64,000 bases of DNA from positions 1-64,000 of the forward strand of contig NZ_QHJF01000011.1 in assembly GCF_003259225.1 (NCBI RefSeq), given 5' to 3'. Source of the DNA: Marinomonas arctica (GTDB taxonomy: Bacteria > Pseudomonadota > Gammaproteobacteria > Pseudomonadales > Marinomonadaceae). This document shows positions 54,872 through 63,667 of this stretch, in pieces. Both the position numbers and the translations under genes were made by a program. Every line of letters starts with the position of its first letter. Within the stretch, counting starts at the first letter, position 1. The notes beneath the pieces were generated by a model that was given only the letters and a program-made list of their open reading frames with translations, made no database searches and was not told the DNA's origin.

Positions 54872-56485
54872 TCAACGTGCGGTTTTGCTATTGATGCTCA
54901 ATGCCATGGCTTCGGCGATTTTAATGCCGTCGATGGCCGCTGACATGATACCGCCCGCGTAGCCGGCGCCTTCACCAGCTGGGTATAAGCCTTTGGTGTT
55001 GATGCTTTCTAGGCTATCGTTATCACGTTTGATATTGATCGGAGCCGATGTGCGTGTTTCTACACCCGTTAATAGCGCATCATCAAAAGCAAAGCCTTTT
55101 ATCTTTCTATTAAAAGCGGGAATGGCTTCACGGATGGCCTCGATACAAAAATCGGGCAAGGCATCGGCAAGGTTGGTGAGTCTAATACCAGGCTTGAAAG
55201 ATGGCTCCACTGTACCGAGCTTTTCAGGTGTTTCATTACGCAAAAAGGCACCGACCGTTTGCGCTGGTGCGTCGTAGTTACTGCCGCCCAACTCATAGGC
55301 AAGACTTTCTAGTTTGCGTTGGAATTCGATGCCAGCGAGTGGTCCACCAGGATAATCGGACGGATCAATACCTACCACGATGGCACTGTTGGCGTTACGC
55401 TCATTACGAGAATATTGACTCATACCATTGGTCACCACACGGTGTTCTTCCGATGTGGCGGCCACCACGGTACCACCCGGGCACATACAGAAGCTGTAAA
55501 CCGAACGACCATTTTTACAATGGTGAACCAGTTTGTAATCGGCGGCCCCTAAAATTTCGTTACCGGCATTTGGGCCAAAGCGCGCTTTGTCGATAGCGGA
55601 TTGTTCGTGTTCGATACGGAAGCCAACCGAGAAAGGTTTGGCTTCGATATAGACGCCTTTGTTGTGTAGCATCTCGAAGGTGTCACGAGCACTATGGCCA
55701 ATGGCGATAGCAATGTGTTTTGAATACAGTTTTTCACCGTCAGCCAGTGTCACTCCTGTTATTTGCCCGTCTTCAATGTGTAGATCGTCGACACGGCAGC
55801 TAAAACGAATTTCGCCACCTAACTCAATAATTTGCGCGCGCATTTTTTCGACCATGGCGACCAGTTTAAAGGTACCAATGTGCGGCTTACTGACGTATAA
55901 GATTTCATCTGGTGCGCCCGCTGCAACAAATTCGTTGAGTACTTTGCGGCTGTATTGTTTTGGGTCTTTCACTTGGCTGTAGAGCTTACCATCAGAAAAA
56001 GTCCCCGCACCGCCTTCACCAAATTGCACATTAGACTCGGTGTTGAGGATTTTTTTGCGCCAGAAACCAAAGGTATCCTTGGTGCGTTCACGTACTTCTT
56101 TACCGCGTTCAAGTACGATGGGCTTGTAACCCATCTGAGCCAAAACCAAAGCCGCTAATAAACCACAAGGACCAAAGCCAATCACGATAGGGCGCTCAGT
56201 TAAGTTTGCAGGAGCTTGTGCCACAGGGTGATAGTTAAGATCTGGCGCGACTTTTACTTGTTGGTGATCGGCAAATTGGCTTAAAAGTGCTTGGTCACAG
56301 GTGGTTTCAACATCGATAGTGTAGATAAGAAAAATATTGCTTTTCTTTCTGGCATCGTAACCACGGCGAAAGATAGTAAAGCGAACGAGTTTCTCGGCTG
56401 GAATGTCCAGCAAGGACAAAATGGCGTTTTCTATCGCGTTGGTGTCGTGATCAAGAGGAAGTTGGATATTGGACAGTCGTATCAT
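54872..56485 (-). CDS. FAD/NAD(P)-dependent oxidoreductase
   Basis: 537 residues from the ATG at 56485 (MIRLSNIQLPLDH); the frame is open 40 codons further but that extension is atypical. An N-terminal ferredoxin-like domain (about 1-90) with RRGYDARKK is followed by the dinucleotide fold PIVIGFGPCGLLAALVLAQMGYKPIVLERG (GxGPxG, then E/R). A second motif is TFSDGKLYS, and the C-terminal FAD motif is LYPAGEGAGYAGGIMSAAIDGIKIAEA. This widespread family (MnmG/BaiN-like) has no proven substrate. It begins 149 bases after the DASS permease stop. Confidence 0.88.
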   Translation of the reverse strand: MIRLSNIQLPLDHDTNAIENAILSLLDIPAEKLVRFTIFRRGYDARKKSNIFLIYTIDVETTCDQALLSQFADHQQVKVAPDLNYHPVAQAPANLTERPIVIGFGPCGLLAALVLAQMGYKPIVLERGKEVRERTKDTFGFWRKKILNTESNVQFGEGGAGTFSDGKLYSQVKDPKQYSRKVLNEFVAAGAPDEILYVSKPHIGTFKLVAMVEKMRAQIIELGGEIRFSCRVDDLHIEDGQITGVTLADGEKLYSKHIAIAIGHSARDTFEMLHNKGVYIEAKPFSVGFRIEHEQSAIDKARFGPNAGNEILGAADYKLVHHCKNGRSVYSFCMCPGGTVVAATSEEHRVVTNGMSQYSRNERNANSAIVVGIDPSDYPGGPLAGIEFQRKLESLAYELGGSNYDAPAQTVGAFLRNETPEKLGTVEPSFKPGIRLTNLADALPDFCIEAIREAIPAFNRKIKGFAFDDALLTGVETRTSAPINIKRDNDSLESINTKGLYPAGEGAGYAGGIMSAAIDGIKIAEAMALSINSKTAR

Positions 56486-56634
56486 AGGAATCAATTGTAT
56501 AAATGCTGGGTAAATGGCTAATGGCGGAGATAATACGATATTTCCGCCCAAAAAGCTGTTCTCAAATGACAGAAGTGACCTTCTAAATGTGGCCGCCTCT
56601 GTCAAAACGTTTTATGTGGAAACTAAGCATTAGC

Positions 56635-58071
56635 TTAAAACATACCCAAAGCGTACCACCAAAGAAAGTTCAACGGCAGCAGCACCATGCTTGTCAGTAC
56701 AAAGGTAGCCAAACAAACTTTGGTGACCGCACTGATGGATAAATTTCCCAAAGCGATGGCCGTAATCAGTGGCGGTGCTTGATAAGGCAGCAAGACGTTA
56801 GAAAAGGCCAACACCTGCGTCATCAGCACGGCATGATTAGACAGCCCTGTTATGTTGGCAAGATGTTCCGCCATTGGCGTCATAATAGCAGGCACACCGG
56901 CTAAGTTAGTGACCACCGCCACGCACGTTGAAATAAAGGTCAGCAAGCTTAGATTTAATAAGGGGGCATTGGCTGAGAAAGGAATCACGTCAGTTAAATA
57001 GTTAACTAATATATTGCCCAGTCCCGAGTAAGCAATGATCGCGCTTAGCCCTATAATACCAGCGGCAAACAACAGTGTGCCGTATTGAATGTCTTTATCT
57101 ATGCTGTTTTTTGCCATTAAGCCAAGGCTTGGCCACAGGCAAACTAGTGCGGCAATAAGGCCAATCCAGCCCGCAGAAATATGGTGCAGGGAATCCGTAA
57201 ACCAAAACGCAAAACACGTACATAGCACAATTAAGAGGCGTGTTTCTATTTTGGTTATGGCCGATTTTTCGATTGTTGCTTGTACGGCTTGATTCGGGGC
57301 TTTATCAGGGAACAGCCATAAAATGACGCCGATGGTCATGATTAGCTTTCCGAATCCTAAGATGGGAAAATGCAATAATAGATATTCCCCATAAGACAAA
57401 GGTGCGTCATATAAGGCTTCTGTCATTCCCGACAACAACATGTTGGGGGCGTTGGCAGGTAAAATGGAAAAGGCGGGTAAAAATGTTCCGAATGCAGCGG
57501 CTAATAACATGCCCTTTCGGCCATTAGAATCTGAGTCGTAACCAAAATGATCTGCAAGAGAAACAATAATAGGGATTAACAATACGACCCGACTCACGCC
57601 AGATGGGATTAAAAACGCTAACCCCATAGCAAACAGCGCAATTTTAATAATCGTGCCTTGATAGCTGTTGCCAAGAATCAGCATTAGTAAGCGCGTAGCG
57701 CGTGAATTGATTCCCGTATGATTAATGGCGGCACCAAACACCATGCCACTGAATAGTAGCCAAAATGTTGACGATTGGAAGCCCGAAAATATCACCTGTG
57801 TTGGTGCCAACTGGGTGGCGGTGGCAAATGCAAACAATCCCAATGCGGGCCAATACGCGGGCACCAGAGACGTCGCCCAAAAGGCGATACAAATGAACAA
57901 TAACCCAGCTGTCAGAGATTGCGCTAGCGATAGAAATTGATAGGAAATAGCGCCTATGGTCAGTGTCATCACGACAATTAAATAAAGCGGCCAAGCTGGC
58001 TTGCTTGGTTTTTTCAATGAGGGAATGGGATACGCTTCTGCAGCCTGCGAAGGATGGTTTTTATTATTCAT
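56635..58071 (-). CDS. SLC13/DASS-family anion permease
   Basis: 478 residues from the ATG at 58071; an upstream in-frame start would place the N-terminus inside the intercistronic hairpin. About 11-13 hydrophobic segments with DASS-type features: ASPTQ-like SGFQSSTFWLLFSGMVFGAA, TRLLMLILG, LPANAPNMLLSGM and VTNLAGVPAIMTPMAEHL. These Na+- or H+-coupled carriers move dicarboxylates, citrate or sulfate; the substrate is unresolved. Probably co-transcribed downstream of argC. Confidence 0.85.
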   Translation of the reverse strand: MNNKNHPSQAAEAYPIPSLKKPSKPAWPLYLIVVMTLTIGAISYQFLSLAQSLTAGLLFICIAFWATSLVPAYWPALGLFAFATATQLAPTQVIFSGFQSSTFWLLFSGMVFGAAINHTGINSRATRLLMLILGNSYQGTIIKIALFAMGLAFLIPSGVSRVVLLIPIIVSLADHFGYDSDSNGRKGMLLAAAFGTFLPAFSILPANAPNMLLSGMTEALYDAPLSYGEYLLLHFPILGFGKLIMTIGVILWLFPDKAPNQAVQATIEKSAITKIETRLLIVLCTCFAFWFTDSLHHISAGWIGLIAALVCLWPSLGLMAKNSIDKDIQYGTLLFAAGIIGLSAIIAYSGLGNILVNYLTDVIPFSANAPLLNLSLLTFISTCVAVVTNLAGVPAIMTPMAEHLANITGLSNHAVLMTQVLAFSNVLLPYQAPPLITAIALGNLSISAVTKVCLATFVLTSMVLLPLNFLWWYALGMF

Positions 58072-58089
58072 TTGACACTCTAAGGTCAC

Positions 58090-58125
58090 ATTCCGCCTTC
58101 TAAGCAATATCAAAGAAGGCGGAAT
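58090..58125. promoter_or_regulatory. 12-bp perfect stem-loop between argC and the permease
   Basis: ATTCCGCCTTCT (58090-58101) pairs perfectly with 58114-58125, loop 12 bases, with no T tract. It fills the gap between the argC stop and the permease start, ending 18 bases before that start. It could stabilise mRNA ends or attenuate. Confidence 0.5.
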
Positions 58126-58131
58126 AGAGGG

Positions 58132-59070
58132 TTAGCGAAGGTTAACCGCAATGTCTTCGGCAAAACCCAACATGATATTAAGGTTTTGTACCGCGGCACC
58201 AGAGGCGCCTTTGCCGAGGTTGTCGAGCTTAGCAACCAAGATACCTGACTTATTACCGGGCTCGCTTAGAACAGAGAGCTCGATTTGGTTAGTGTCTTCA
58301 AGGCCATGTGGCGTCAAGAAAGGGGCTGCACTATCAACGACTAGGTTAAAGTCGTTTACGGTGACAAAGGTGTCATTGGCATATACTTCCGCCAATTTAG
58401 CCTGCAGTTGCGCCATAGTGACATCGCCTTTTAAGTTGATTGGCAAGAAAGTCAACATACCTTGGCGGAAGTTACCCACACTTGGAACGAAAATAGGCGC
58501 TTTGTCTAAGCCTGACCATTTTTTCATTTCGGCTAGGTGCTTGTGGTTGAAAGATAAGCCGTAGGCGCCAAATACCGGAGCATTGTTGGCACTTTCGTAA
58601 CGGTCAATCATGGAGTTACCGCCACCGCTATAGCCGGACACTGCGTTGATTGAATAATCATAAGATGCTGATAATAAGCCGGCTTCGATCAATGGTTTTA
58701 ACAGCAGAATCGCACCAGTTGGGTAGCATCCAGGGTTAGAGACAAACTGCGCGGCTTTGATGTTGTCACGTTGAGTGGCATCTAGTTCAGGCAGACCATA
58801 TACCCAGCCGTCAGCGACACGATGAACTGAACTGGCGTCCAAAATACGGCAGCCTTCTTCTTTTGCCAAAATCACGCTGTCTTTCGCGGCGTCATCAGGT
58901 AGACAAAGAACCGTGACATCGGCTTCTTTCATCAAGCGACGCTTTTCTTCCACATCGCGTTTTTTGTCTGGATCGATACTGATGATTTCAATGTGTGGGT
59001 GATTGACTAGGCGGTCTTTTACTTGCAGCCCTGTGGTGCCTGTTTCGCCATCAATAAATACTTTTTTCAC
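58132..59070 (-). CDS. argC: N-acetyl-gamma-glutamyl-phosphate reductase, type 2
   Basis: 312 residues from a GTG at 59070 with AGGA upstream; the frame is open to 59109. Short (type 2) AGPR. NADP loop VFIDGETGTTGLQV, catalytic Cys in VSNPGCYPTGA, and SGYSGGGNSMIDRYE plus PSVGNFRQGML for substrate binding. It reduces N-acetylglutamyl phosphate in arginine synthesis. No other arg gene is nearby. An intercistronic stem-loop separates it from the permease. Confidence 0.95.
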   Translation of the reverse strand: MKKVFIDGETGTTGLQVKDRLVNHPHIEIISIDPDKKRDVEEKRRLMKEADVTVLCLPDDAAKDSVILAKEEGCRILDASSVHRVADGWVYGLPELDATQRDNIKAAQFVSNPGCYPTGAILLLKPLIEAGLLSASYDYSINAVSGYSGGGNSMIDRYESANNAPVFGAYGLSFNHKHLAEMKKWSGLDKAPIFVPSVGNFRQGMLTFLPINLKGDVTMAQLQAKLAEVYANDTFVTVNDFNLVVDSAAPFLTPHGLEDTNQIELSVLSEPGNKSGILVAKLDNLGKGASGAAVQNLNIMLGFAEDIAVNLR

Positions 59071-59346
59071 AGTGTGATTCCTTACTGGATGTCTTAAACC
59101 AAAACACATCAGGTCATCTTGATCGATTTCCTGTCTTTATTGTTTCTTTGGTTGGTGATTAATATTTGTTAAATAGTGTAATGCATCAAGGTGCGGCTGA
59201 ATAGTTTATAGAAACGCTTAATGATCAAAAAAGCATTTTTATCCCGATTGTGTTCTGGAGTGTTTGAGGATGTATTTGTTTGTCTGTGTTGGTTCAGGTT
59301 CTGCGACAGGGTACACTTTGTCTTCTTAAATTCCTTGCGTATTGTT

Positions 59347-59721
59347 ATGAAAAAGTCGGATAAAAAAATAGAAAATGCTATTCGTGATGCGTTAACCAAC
59401 GTATGTGAAGTGGCATTGGAATCGGTTGATGGGTTTGTTTGGCTAACGCATTTAGTGAATTACAATGCGTTTCCTAATTCCCTCAAGATCATTTGTGTGT
59501 TCGAAACGGACGAGTCTTTGTCTCAAGCCATTGAAGCTAAGCAAGATGACTACCTTTGTCAGCTTATCCACCAAGAGTTAAGCGGTGTCGGCATCGCTAT
59601 CAAACTCAACCAACTCCGTCAGCTGGTGAGTTTTGACAGCGAAGAGGCTTGTGAGCGTTCTCATGCGGGAAAATGGAGCGAGCGACTTGCTAAGCGGCAA
59701 AGTAGCGTGACGTTGCATTAA
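59347..59721 (+). CDS. Conserved hypothetical protein (sometimes called Fis-like)
   Basis: 124 residues from the ATG at 59347. The frame stays open back to 59221, but the extra Cys/Phe-rich residues are not plausible. It begins MKKSDKKIENAIRDALTNVCEVAL, a pattern found in small Pseudomonas proteins annotated as Fis-family regulators, although no helix-turn-helix is visible. The rest is mixed alpha/beta with LVNYNAFPNSLKIICVFETDE. It may be a small stress or metabolic regulator. Function unknown. Convergent with the Kef gene. Confidence 0.65.
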   Translation: MKKSDKKIENAIRDALTNVCEVALESVDGFVWLTHLVNYNAFPNSLKIICVFETDESLSQAIEAKQDDYLCQLIHQELSGVGIAIKLNQLRQLVSFDSEEACERSHAGKWSERLAKRQSSVTLH

Positions 59722-59764
59722 TGTAACTTGCGTTGCTTATACCAAATAACCGAGTGTGAGTTGT

Positions 59765-61639
59765 TTAATCATCGGCTTGCTGTTGAATGTCTTGCATGGC
59801 TTTTTGAAGCTGCGGGTTCTTTTCTTCGAGGTATTTTTTAAGTCGAGCAATAAAGATTTTATTTTCATGGGCTGGTACGCCGATTTGATGGGCGTCGGCC
59901 ACTTCTACCATGGACACCTTATCGTGTTGGTTAAAGATGTTAATCATCTGTTCTGCTTTGTGATGAGAAATGCCCAAAGCCTCAAAAGCGGAACGCCCCA
60001 TACGCAAACTGCTGTCGTAATTTTCTCGAATGATGTCTCTACAGCCAGAAGCCCATAAATCGTAAACGTGATTGTTGTCAAAGGCTCTGGCAATGATATG
60101 CAGATCCGGGTAGGTTGCTTTAATATATTTGACGAGCTTGGTGACTTGTTCGGCATCATCAATGGCAATAATAAATAATGACGCCTCACTTATACCTGCG
60201 GCTTCCAATAAATCGGGTCGAGTGGCATCACCGAAGTAGTTTTTTACACCAAAATTTTGCAATGCGCGTAGGCGCTTCACGCTGAAATCAATCACGGTCG
60301 AGTGATAACCAGCGAGCCGTAAAAGATTGTCTATGGTGCTGCCCATTCGTCCAGAGCCCGCGATAATGATTTTATTATCATCGGGCATATCGTCCTGTGT
60401 CCCCGCCGTTTGGTCTGTGGCGTAACGGGGGGCAATAACGCGATCATACAGAATGAATAGCATAGGGGTGAGTAGCATAGATAACGCGACTACCAACAGC
60501 AAAATGTCAGCCACATCTTTTGAAATGACAGCGTTGCTGACAGTAAAAGACAATAAAACAAAACCAAATTCCCCCGCCTGAGCAAGACCTAGAGCAAACA
60601 GCCATTTGTTTGAACCACGAATACTGAAAATACGACCCAATATAAACAGCGTAGTGGCTTTCACCATGATCAATCCAAGCGTCAGGCCAAGGATGGATGG
60701 AAAGTGGCTGAACAAAAGTGAAAAGTTAATGCCTGCGCCAACCGTCATAAAGAACAGTCCTAGTAACAATCCTTTAAATGGTGCTATGTCACTTTCTAAT
60801 TCATGTCGATAAGGCGAGTTGGCTAGCACCACGCCAGCGAGGAAGGTGCCAAGAGCCGGAGACAGCCCAACCAATGACATCAACAAAGTGGTGCCAATAA
60901 CGAACATCAGCGCCGCGGCAATAAAGAGTTCGCGCAGTTGCGCGACAGCAATAAAACGGAAAATAGGCGTCACTAAAAAGCGACCACTCAAAATAACAAT
61001 GGCAATGGCGCCTATGGTGACGAAAGCGGTTTGCCACGCCTCTAATCCTGCGACCAGAGAGACAGAGTCTGAGTGATTGCCTGTTTGTGTCACATCGGCA
61101 GAGTGACTCAGGGCTGCGATTAATTCCGGTGTGGCAAGCAACGGAATAAAAGCCAGCATGGGGATGACAACAATGTCTTGCGCTAACAATACGGCGAAAG
61201 AGGATTGGCCACCATCCGACTTCATTAAACCTTTTTCGGTTAGGGTTTGAATCACAATGGCTGTTGACGAAAGGGCGAGTACCAAACCAATGGCAAGGCT
61301 GGTGCGCCATTCTTGTTCAAGCAGCATGCCTGCCGCCATGATAAGAAGGGCGGTCAGCACAACTTGCCCACCACCTAGGCCAAATAATTTGGACCTTAAC
61401 GCCCACAGTTTTTTAGGATTTAATTCAAGCCCGACCAAGAACAACATTAAGACAACACCTAATTCAGCAAAGTGCTGAATGGATACAATATTCACATCGA
61501 ACAGGCTCAGTAATGGGCTGATAATAATGCCGGCTAGCAGATAACCTAGCACTGAGCCTAATCCTAAGCGTGATGCAATGGGAACCGAAATGACCCCAGC
61601 TACTAGAAAAACAAAGGTTAACAGCAGCGCGTCGGTCAT
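59765..61639 (-). CDS. Kef-type potassium/proton antiporter (KefB/KefC-like)
   Basis: 624 residues. An N-terminal CPA2 exchanger domain with about 12-13 membrane segments (1-385), including SRLGLGSVLGYLLAGIIISP and LVGLELNPKKLWALRSKLFGLGG, is followed by a cytoplasmic RCK/TrkA-N domain (about 410-530). That domain has the Rossmann loop IIIAGSGRMGSTI, an acidic residue in VIDFS and the GDATRPDLLEAAG segment. In E. coli, glutathione adducts open KefB/C to acidify the cytoplasm against electrophiles. The specific paralogue cannot be named. It lies 61 bases after hemG. Confidence 0.92.
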   Translation of the reverse strand: MTDALLLTFVFLVAGVISVPIASRLGLGSVLGYLLAGIIISPLLSLFDVNIVSIQHFAELGVVLMLFLVGLELNPKKLWALRSKLFGLGGGQVVLTALLIMAAGMLLEQEWRTSLAIGLVLALSSTAIVIQTLTEKGLMKSDGGQSSFAVLLAQDIVVIPMLAFIPLLATPELIAALSHSADVTQTGNHSDSVSLVAGLEAWQTAFVTIGAIAIVILSGRFLVTPIFRFIAVAQLRELFIAAALMFVIGTTLLMSLVGLSPALGTFLAGVVLANSPYRHELESDIAPFKGLLLGLFFMTVGAGINFSLLFSHFPSILGLTLGLIMVKATTLFILGRIFSIRGSNKWLFALGLAQAGEFGFVLLSFTVSNAVISKDVADILLLVVALSMLLTPMLFILYDRVIAPRYATDQTAGTQDDMPDDNKIIIAGSGRMGSTIDNLLRLAGYHSTVIDFSVKRLRALQNFGVKNYFGDATRPDLLEAAGISEASLFIIAIDDAEQVTKLVKYIKATYPDLHIIARAFDNNHVYDLWASGCRDIIRENYDSSLRMGRSAFEALGISHHKAEQMINIFNQHDKVSMVEVADAHQIGVPAHENKIFIARLKKYLEEKNPQLQKAMQDIQQQADD

Positions 61640-61700
61640 CTCATCAGGTCCTAGTGTTGTTGTAAGTGAATTTTATCGGTGTGTGGCTTTGCCAATTGGC

Positions 61701-62231
61701 CTAAGGCATATCGCAGACGGCTTGTGCAAAGCGGTCAACGCTCTGCCAATCGGTAAATTCCATATTGGTTTTTGGGTCGGTAGGGCCTTTGGTCATCCAC
61801 ATAATAAAACGAATCATATTTCGATCGATAAAGCCGTATTTTGGGTAATTAAGTTTCCCCGCAAAGACGCCTTTTAAGGCTGGTTGCCAATGAAGCTGGT
61901 CGAGAAATTTGATGATATAGGGGTTGGTATCTGGCTGGCATTTCTCGGGTTTTCTGGCAACAAGGTTAACGGTGTAAAATGCGCTGGATTTGCTTTCAAG
62001 TTGGTCCTTGTGCTGGGTAATAAAATCGGCAACGATCTTTTGATGTTTGCCGTAACGAATACTGGCACCAATGACAATCTTGTCATGGCTGGCAAGCGTC
62101 TGCGCGGTGGCATCTTCCACCGCAACGAGCGTGACGGCATCGCCTTGGCTTTCGATAAAGGCTTGCATTTTTAGGCTGATCTTTTTTGTGTGACCGTCTG
62201 TAGTGGCGTAAATCAGTAAAGTATTAGACAT
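61701..62231 (-). CDS. hemG: Menaquinone-dependent protoporphyrinogen IX dehydrogenase HemG
   Basis: 176 residues (E. coli 181). Flavodoxin fold: TLLIYATTDGHTKKIS is the FMN phosphate loop, KIVIGASIRYGKHQK a second loop, and FAGKLNYPKYGFIDRNMIRFIMWMTKGPTDP the long HemG-specific insert tied to quinone and membrane contact. It oxidises protoporphyrinogen IX in heme synthesis using respiratory quinone. It lies between the RsgA-type gene and the Kef-type gene, all on the minus strand. Confidence 0.95.
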   Translation of the reverse strand: MSNTLLIYATTDGHTKKISLKMQAFIESQGDAVTLVAVEDATAQTLASHDKIVIGASIRYGKHQKIVADFITQHKDQLESKSSAFYTVNLVARKPEKCQPDTNPYIIKFLDQLHWQPALKGVFAGKLNYPKYGFIDRNMIRFIMWMTKGPTDPKTNMEFTDWQSVDRFAQAVCDMP

Positions 62232-62347
62232 GGTAATTCAGAAAAGCTGCCTCGTTTGGTTTGGCGTAAAAAATAAATAGTGAGCGGGTTGTTATAAACA
62301 CTCAAGAGCGTGCTGTAAAGGGCGCGAACTTTTTATTCTAAGGCGCA

Positions 62348-62380
62348 TAAAAAAAGCGGCTCATATTGAATGGCCGCTTT
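62348..62380 (-). terminator. Rho-independent terminator of the RsgA-type gene
   Basis: AAAGCGGC (62353-62360) pairs with GCCGCTTT (62373-62380) across a 12-base loop, followed by T residues on the minus strand. It lies 19 bases after the stop. Confidence 0.85.
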
Positions 62381-62399
62381 CTGTTTTGCAAATCGTATT

Positions 62400-63377
62400 T
62401 TATTCCGCAGAGCTGTGTTTTCGAGCGCGTATGTCAGATTGTGCACTACGATAAAACTTTTCCTGAGGCTTAGACTTGGTTACTTGATCATCGTCGCTGT
62501 CTTCGCTGCGCAACAGTAAAAAGTCCGCAACGCGGTGGGCGTCTAAGCGGTTGGCTTTAACGGCGGCTTTAATGGCGCAACCTGGCTCACCTTCGTGTTG
62601 ACAGTCACTGAATCGACATTGCTTTTCAAGTGCAATGATATCGGCGAAATTGGCAATCGCACTGCTATCGAACTGCGCAAGCTGTAATTCACGCATGCCC
62701 TTCGTATCGAGCAAAATCGCGCCAGATGGCATGATTTTTAATGCTCCTGATTGGCCGATATTTCTTTGTGCTTTACCGCTTTCCGAGGATTGCATCAAAG
62801 TATTAATCAAGGCCGACTTTCCAGAGCCTGCCGCACCAAGTAGGGCAATGGTTTTGCCTTTTTTAAGGAAAGGCGACAAACAGCGTAGGCTGTTCGCATC
62901 GAGAGCGTTAACCGTTTCAACGATGAGCAACGGATCCAATTTTTCGACCTGAGCGCGTTTTTCTGCTGTGTCTTCACAAACATCGGATTTTGTGAGCACG
63001 ACAACCGCATCCGCTTGGGCTTCATGGGTGATTTCCAAATAGCGTTTAATCAGTGCCAGATTGAAATCTTGATTCAGTGCGCAAATTAAAAACACCGTAT
63101 CGATATTTGAGGCAATGCCTTCGAATACAGAGCTTGGCTCCAAAAGGCGCAAGAAATGATGTTCTGTATCAGTGACAATCCAGTCTCCCACAGTCATGCT
63201 GGGCATATCTGGATGGCTCTCCAAGGTGAATAAGCCAAACTCACTAACAATCTCGTATTGACTGCCTTGCTGAGAACAGATGCGTGCAATGCGATTCGAT
63301 TCTAAATCATCCAATGATAACTGTTGTTGAAAGTAAGCTTGCCAGCCTAACTCCAATAAAGTAAACGTGGAATCCAT
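62400..63377 (-). CDS. rsgA: Ribosome small-subunit-dependent GTPase A family (RsgA)
   Basis: 325 residues from the ATG at 63377 with GGGG upstream; a start at 63431 is possible but atypical. An OB fold (about 25-85) is followed by a circularly permuted GTPase: G4 LTKSD (consensus NKxD), G1 GAAGSGKS, G3 DTKGM (consensus DxxG). A zinc domain CRFSDCQHEGEPGCAI ends the protein. RsgA assists late 30S maturation. Altered G4 and the Lys in G3 suggest a divergent paralogue; canonical RsgA is usually beside psd or orn. Confidence 0.87.
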   Translation of the reverse strand: MDSTFTLLELGWQAYFQQQLSLDDLESNRIARICSQQGSQYEIVSEFGLFTLESHPDMPSMTVGDWIVTDTEHHFLRLLEPSSVFEGIASNIDTVFLICALNQDFNLALIKRYLEITHEAQADAVVVLTKSDVCEDTAEKRAQVEKLDPLLIVETVNALDANSLRCLSPFLKKGKTIALLGAAGSGKSALINTLMQSSESGKAQRNIGQSGALKIMPSGAILLDTKGMRELQLAQFDSSAIANFADIIALEKQCRFSDCQHEGEPGCAIKAAVKANRLDAHRVADFLLLRSEDSDDDQVTKSKPQEKFYRSAQSDIRARKHSSAE

Positions 63378-63504
63378 TAATATTACCCCAAGCGAAATAC
63401 GCCATCGTAAATAAGAAGCAATGTGCTTCAATTAGTACAACCGAACATAAATGCATTTTATGTTCTAGCCAGAAAATTACACTAACGTGTTATGAACCAT
63501 TTAT

Positions 63505-63537
63505 ACACTGTGCTAATTTATGAGATTAGCACAGTGT
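63505..63537. promoter_or_regulatory. 13-bp perfect inverted repeat between rsgA and aguA
   Basis: ACACTGTGCTAAT (63505-63517) and its exact complement (63525-63537) flank a 7-base spacer in an AT-rich 290-base gap. No T tract on either strand. It could be an operator of the RsgA-type gene or an mRNA end structure of aguA. Confidence 0.5.
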
Positions 63538-63667
63538 GAGAGCTCTACAAACAGAAATATCGTTGTCATGAAAAAGCATTATGATGATTGTTTTTATGTT
63601 GGAATATTCTCATAAAATCGATAACAAAATATTACTTTTTAAGACCATTTAAGTACGCAATAAGCCA

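Noticed and set aside
60801-61310. 169-residue minus-strand frame inside the Kef-type gene
   Set aside because: Same strand, other frame of a firm membrane protein gene. The Cys/His/Arg-rich peptide is an artefact of hydrophobic codons read out of frame.
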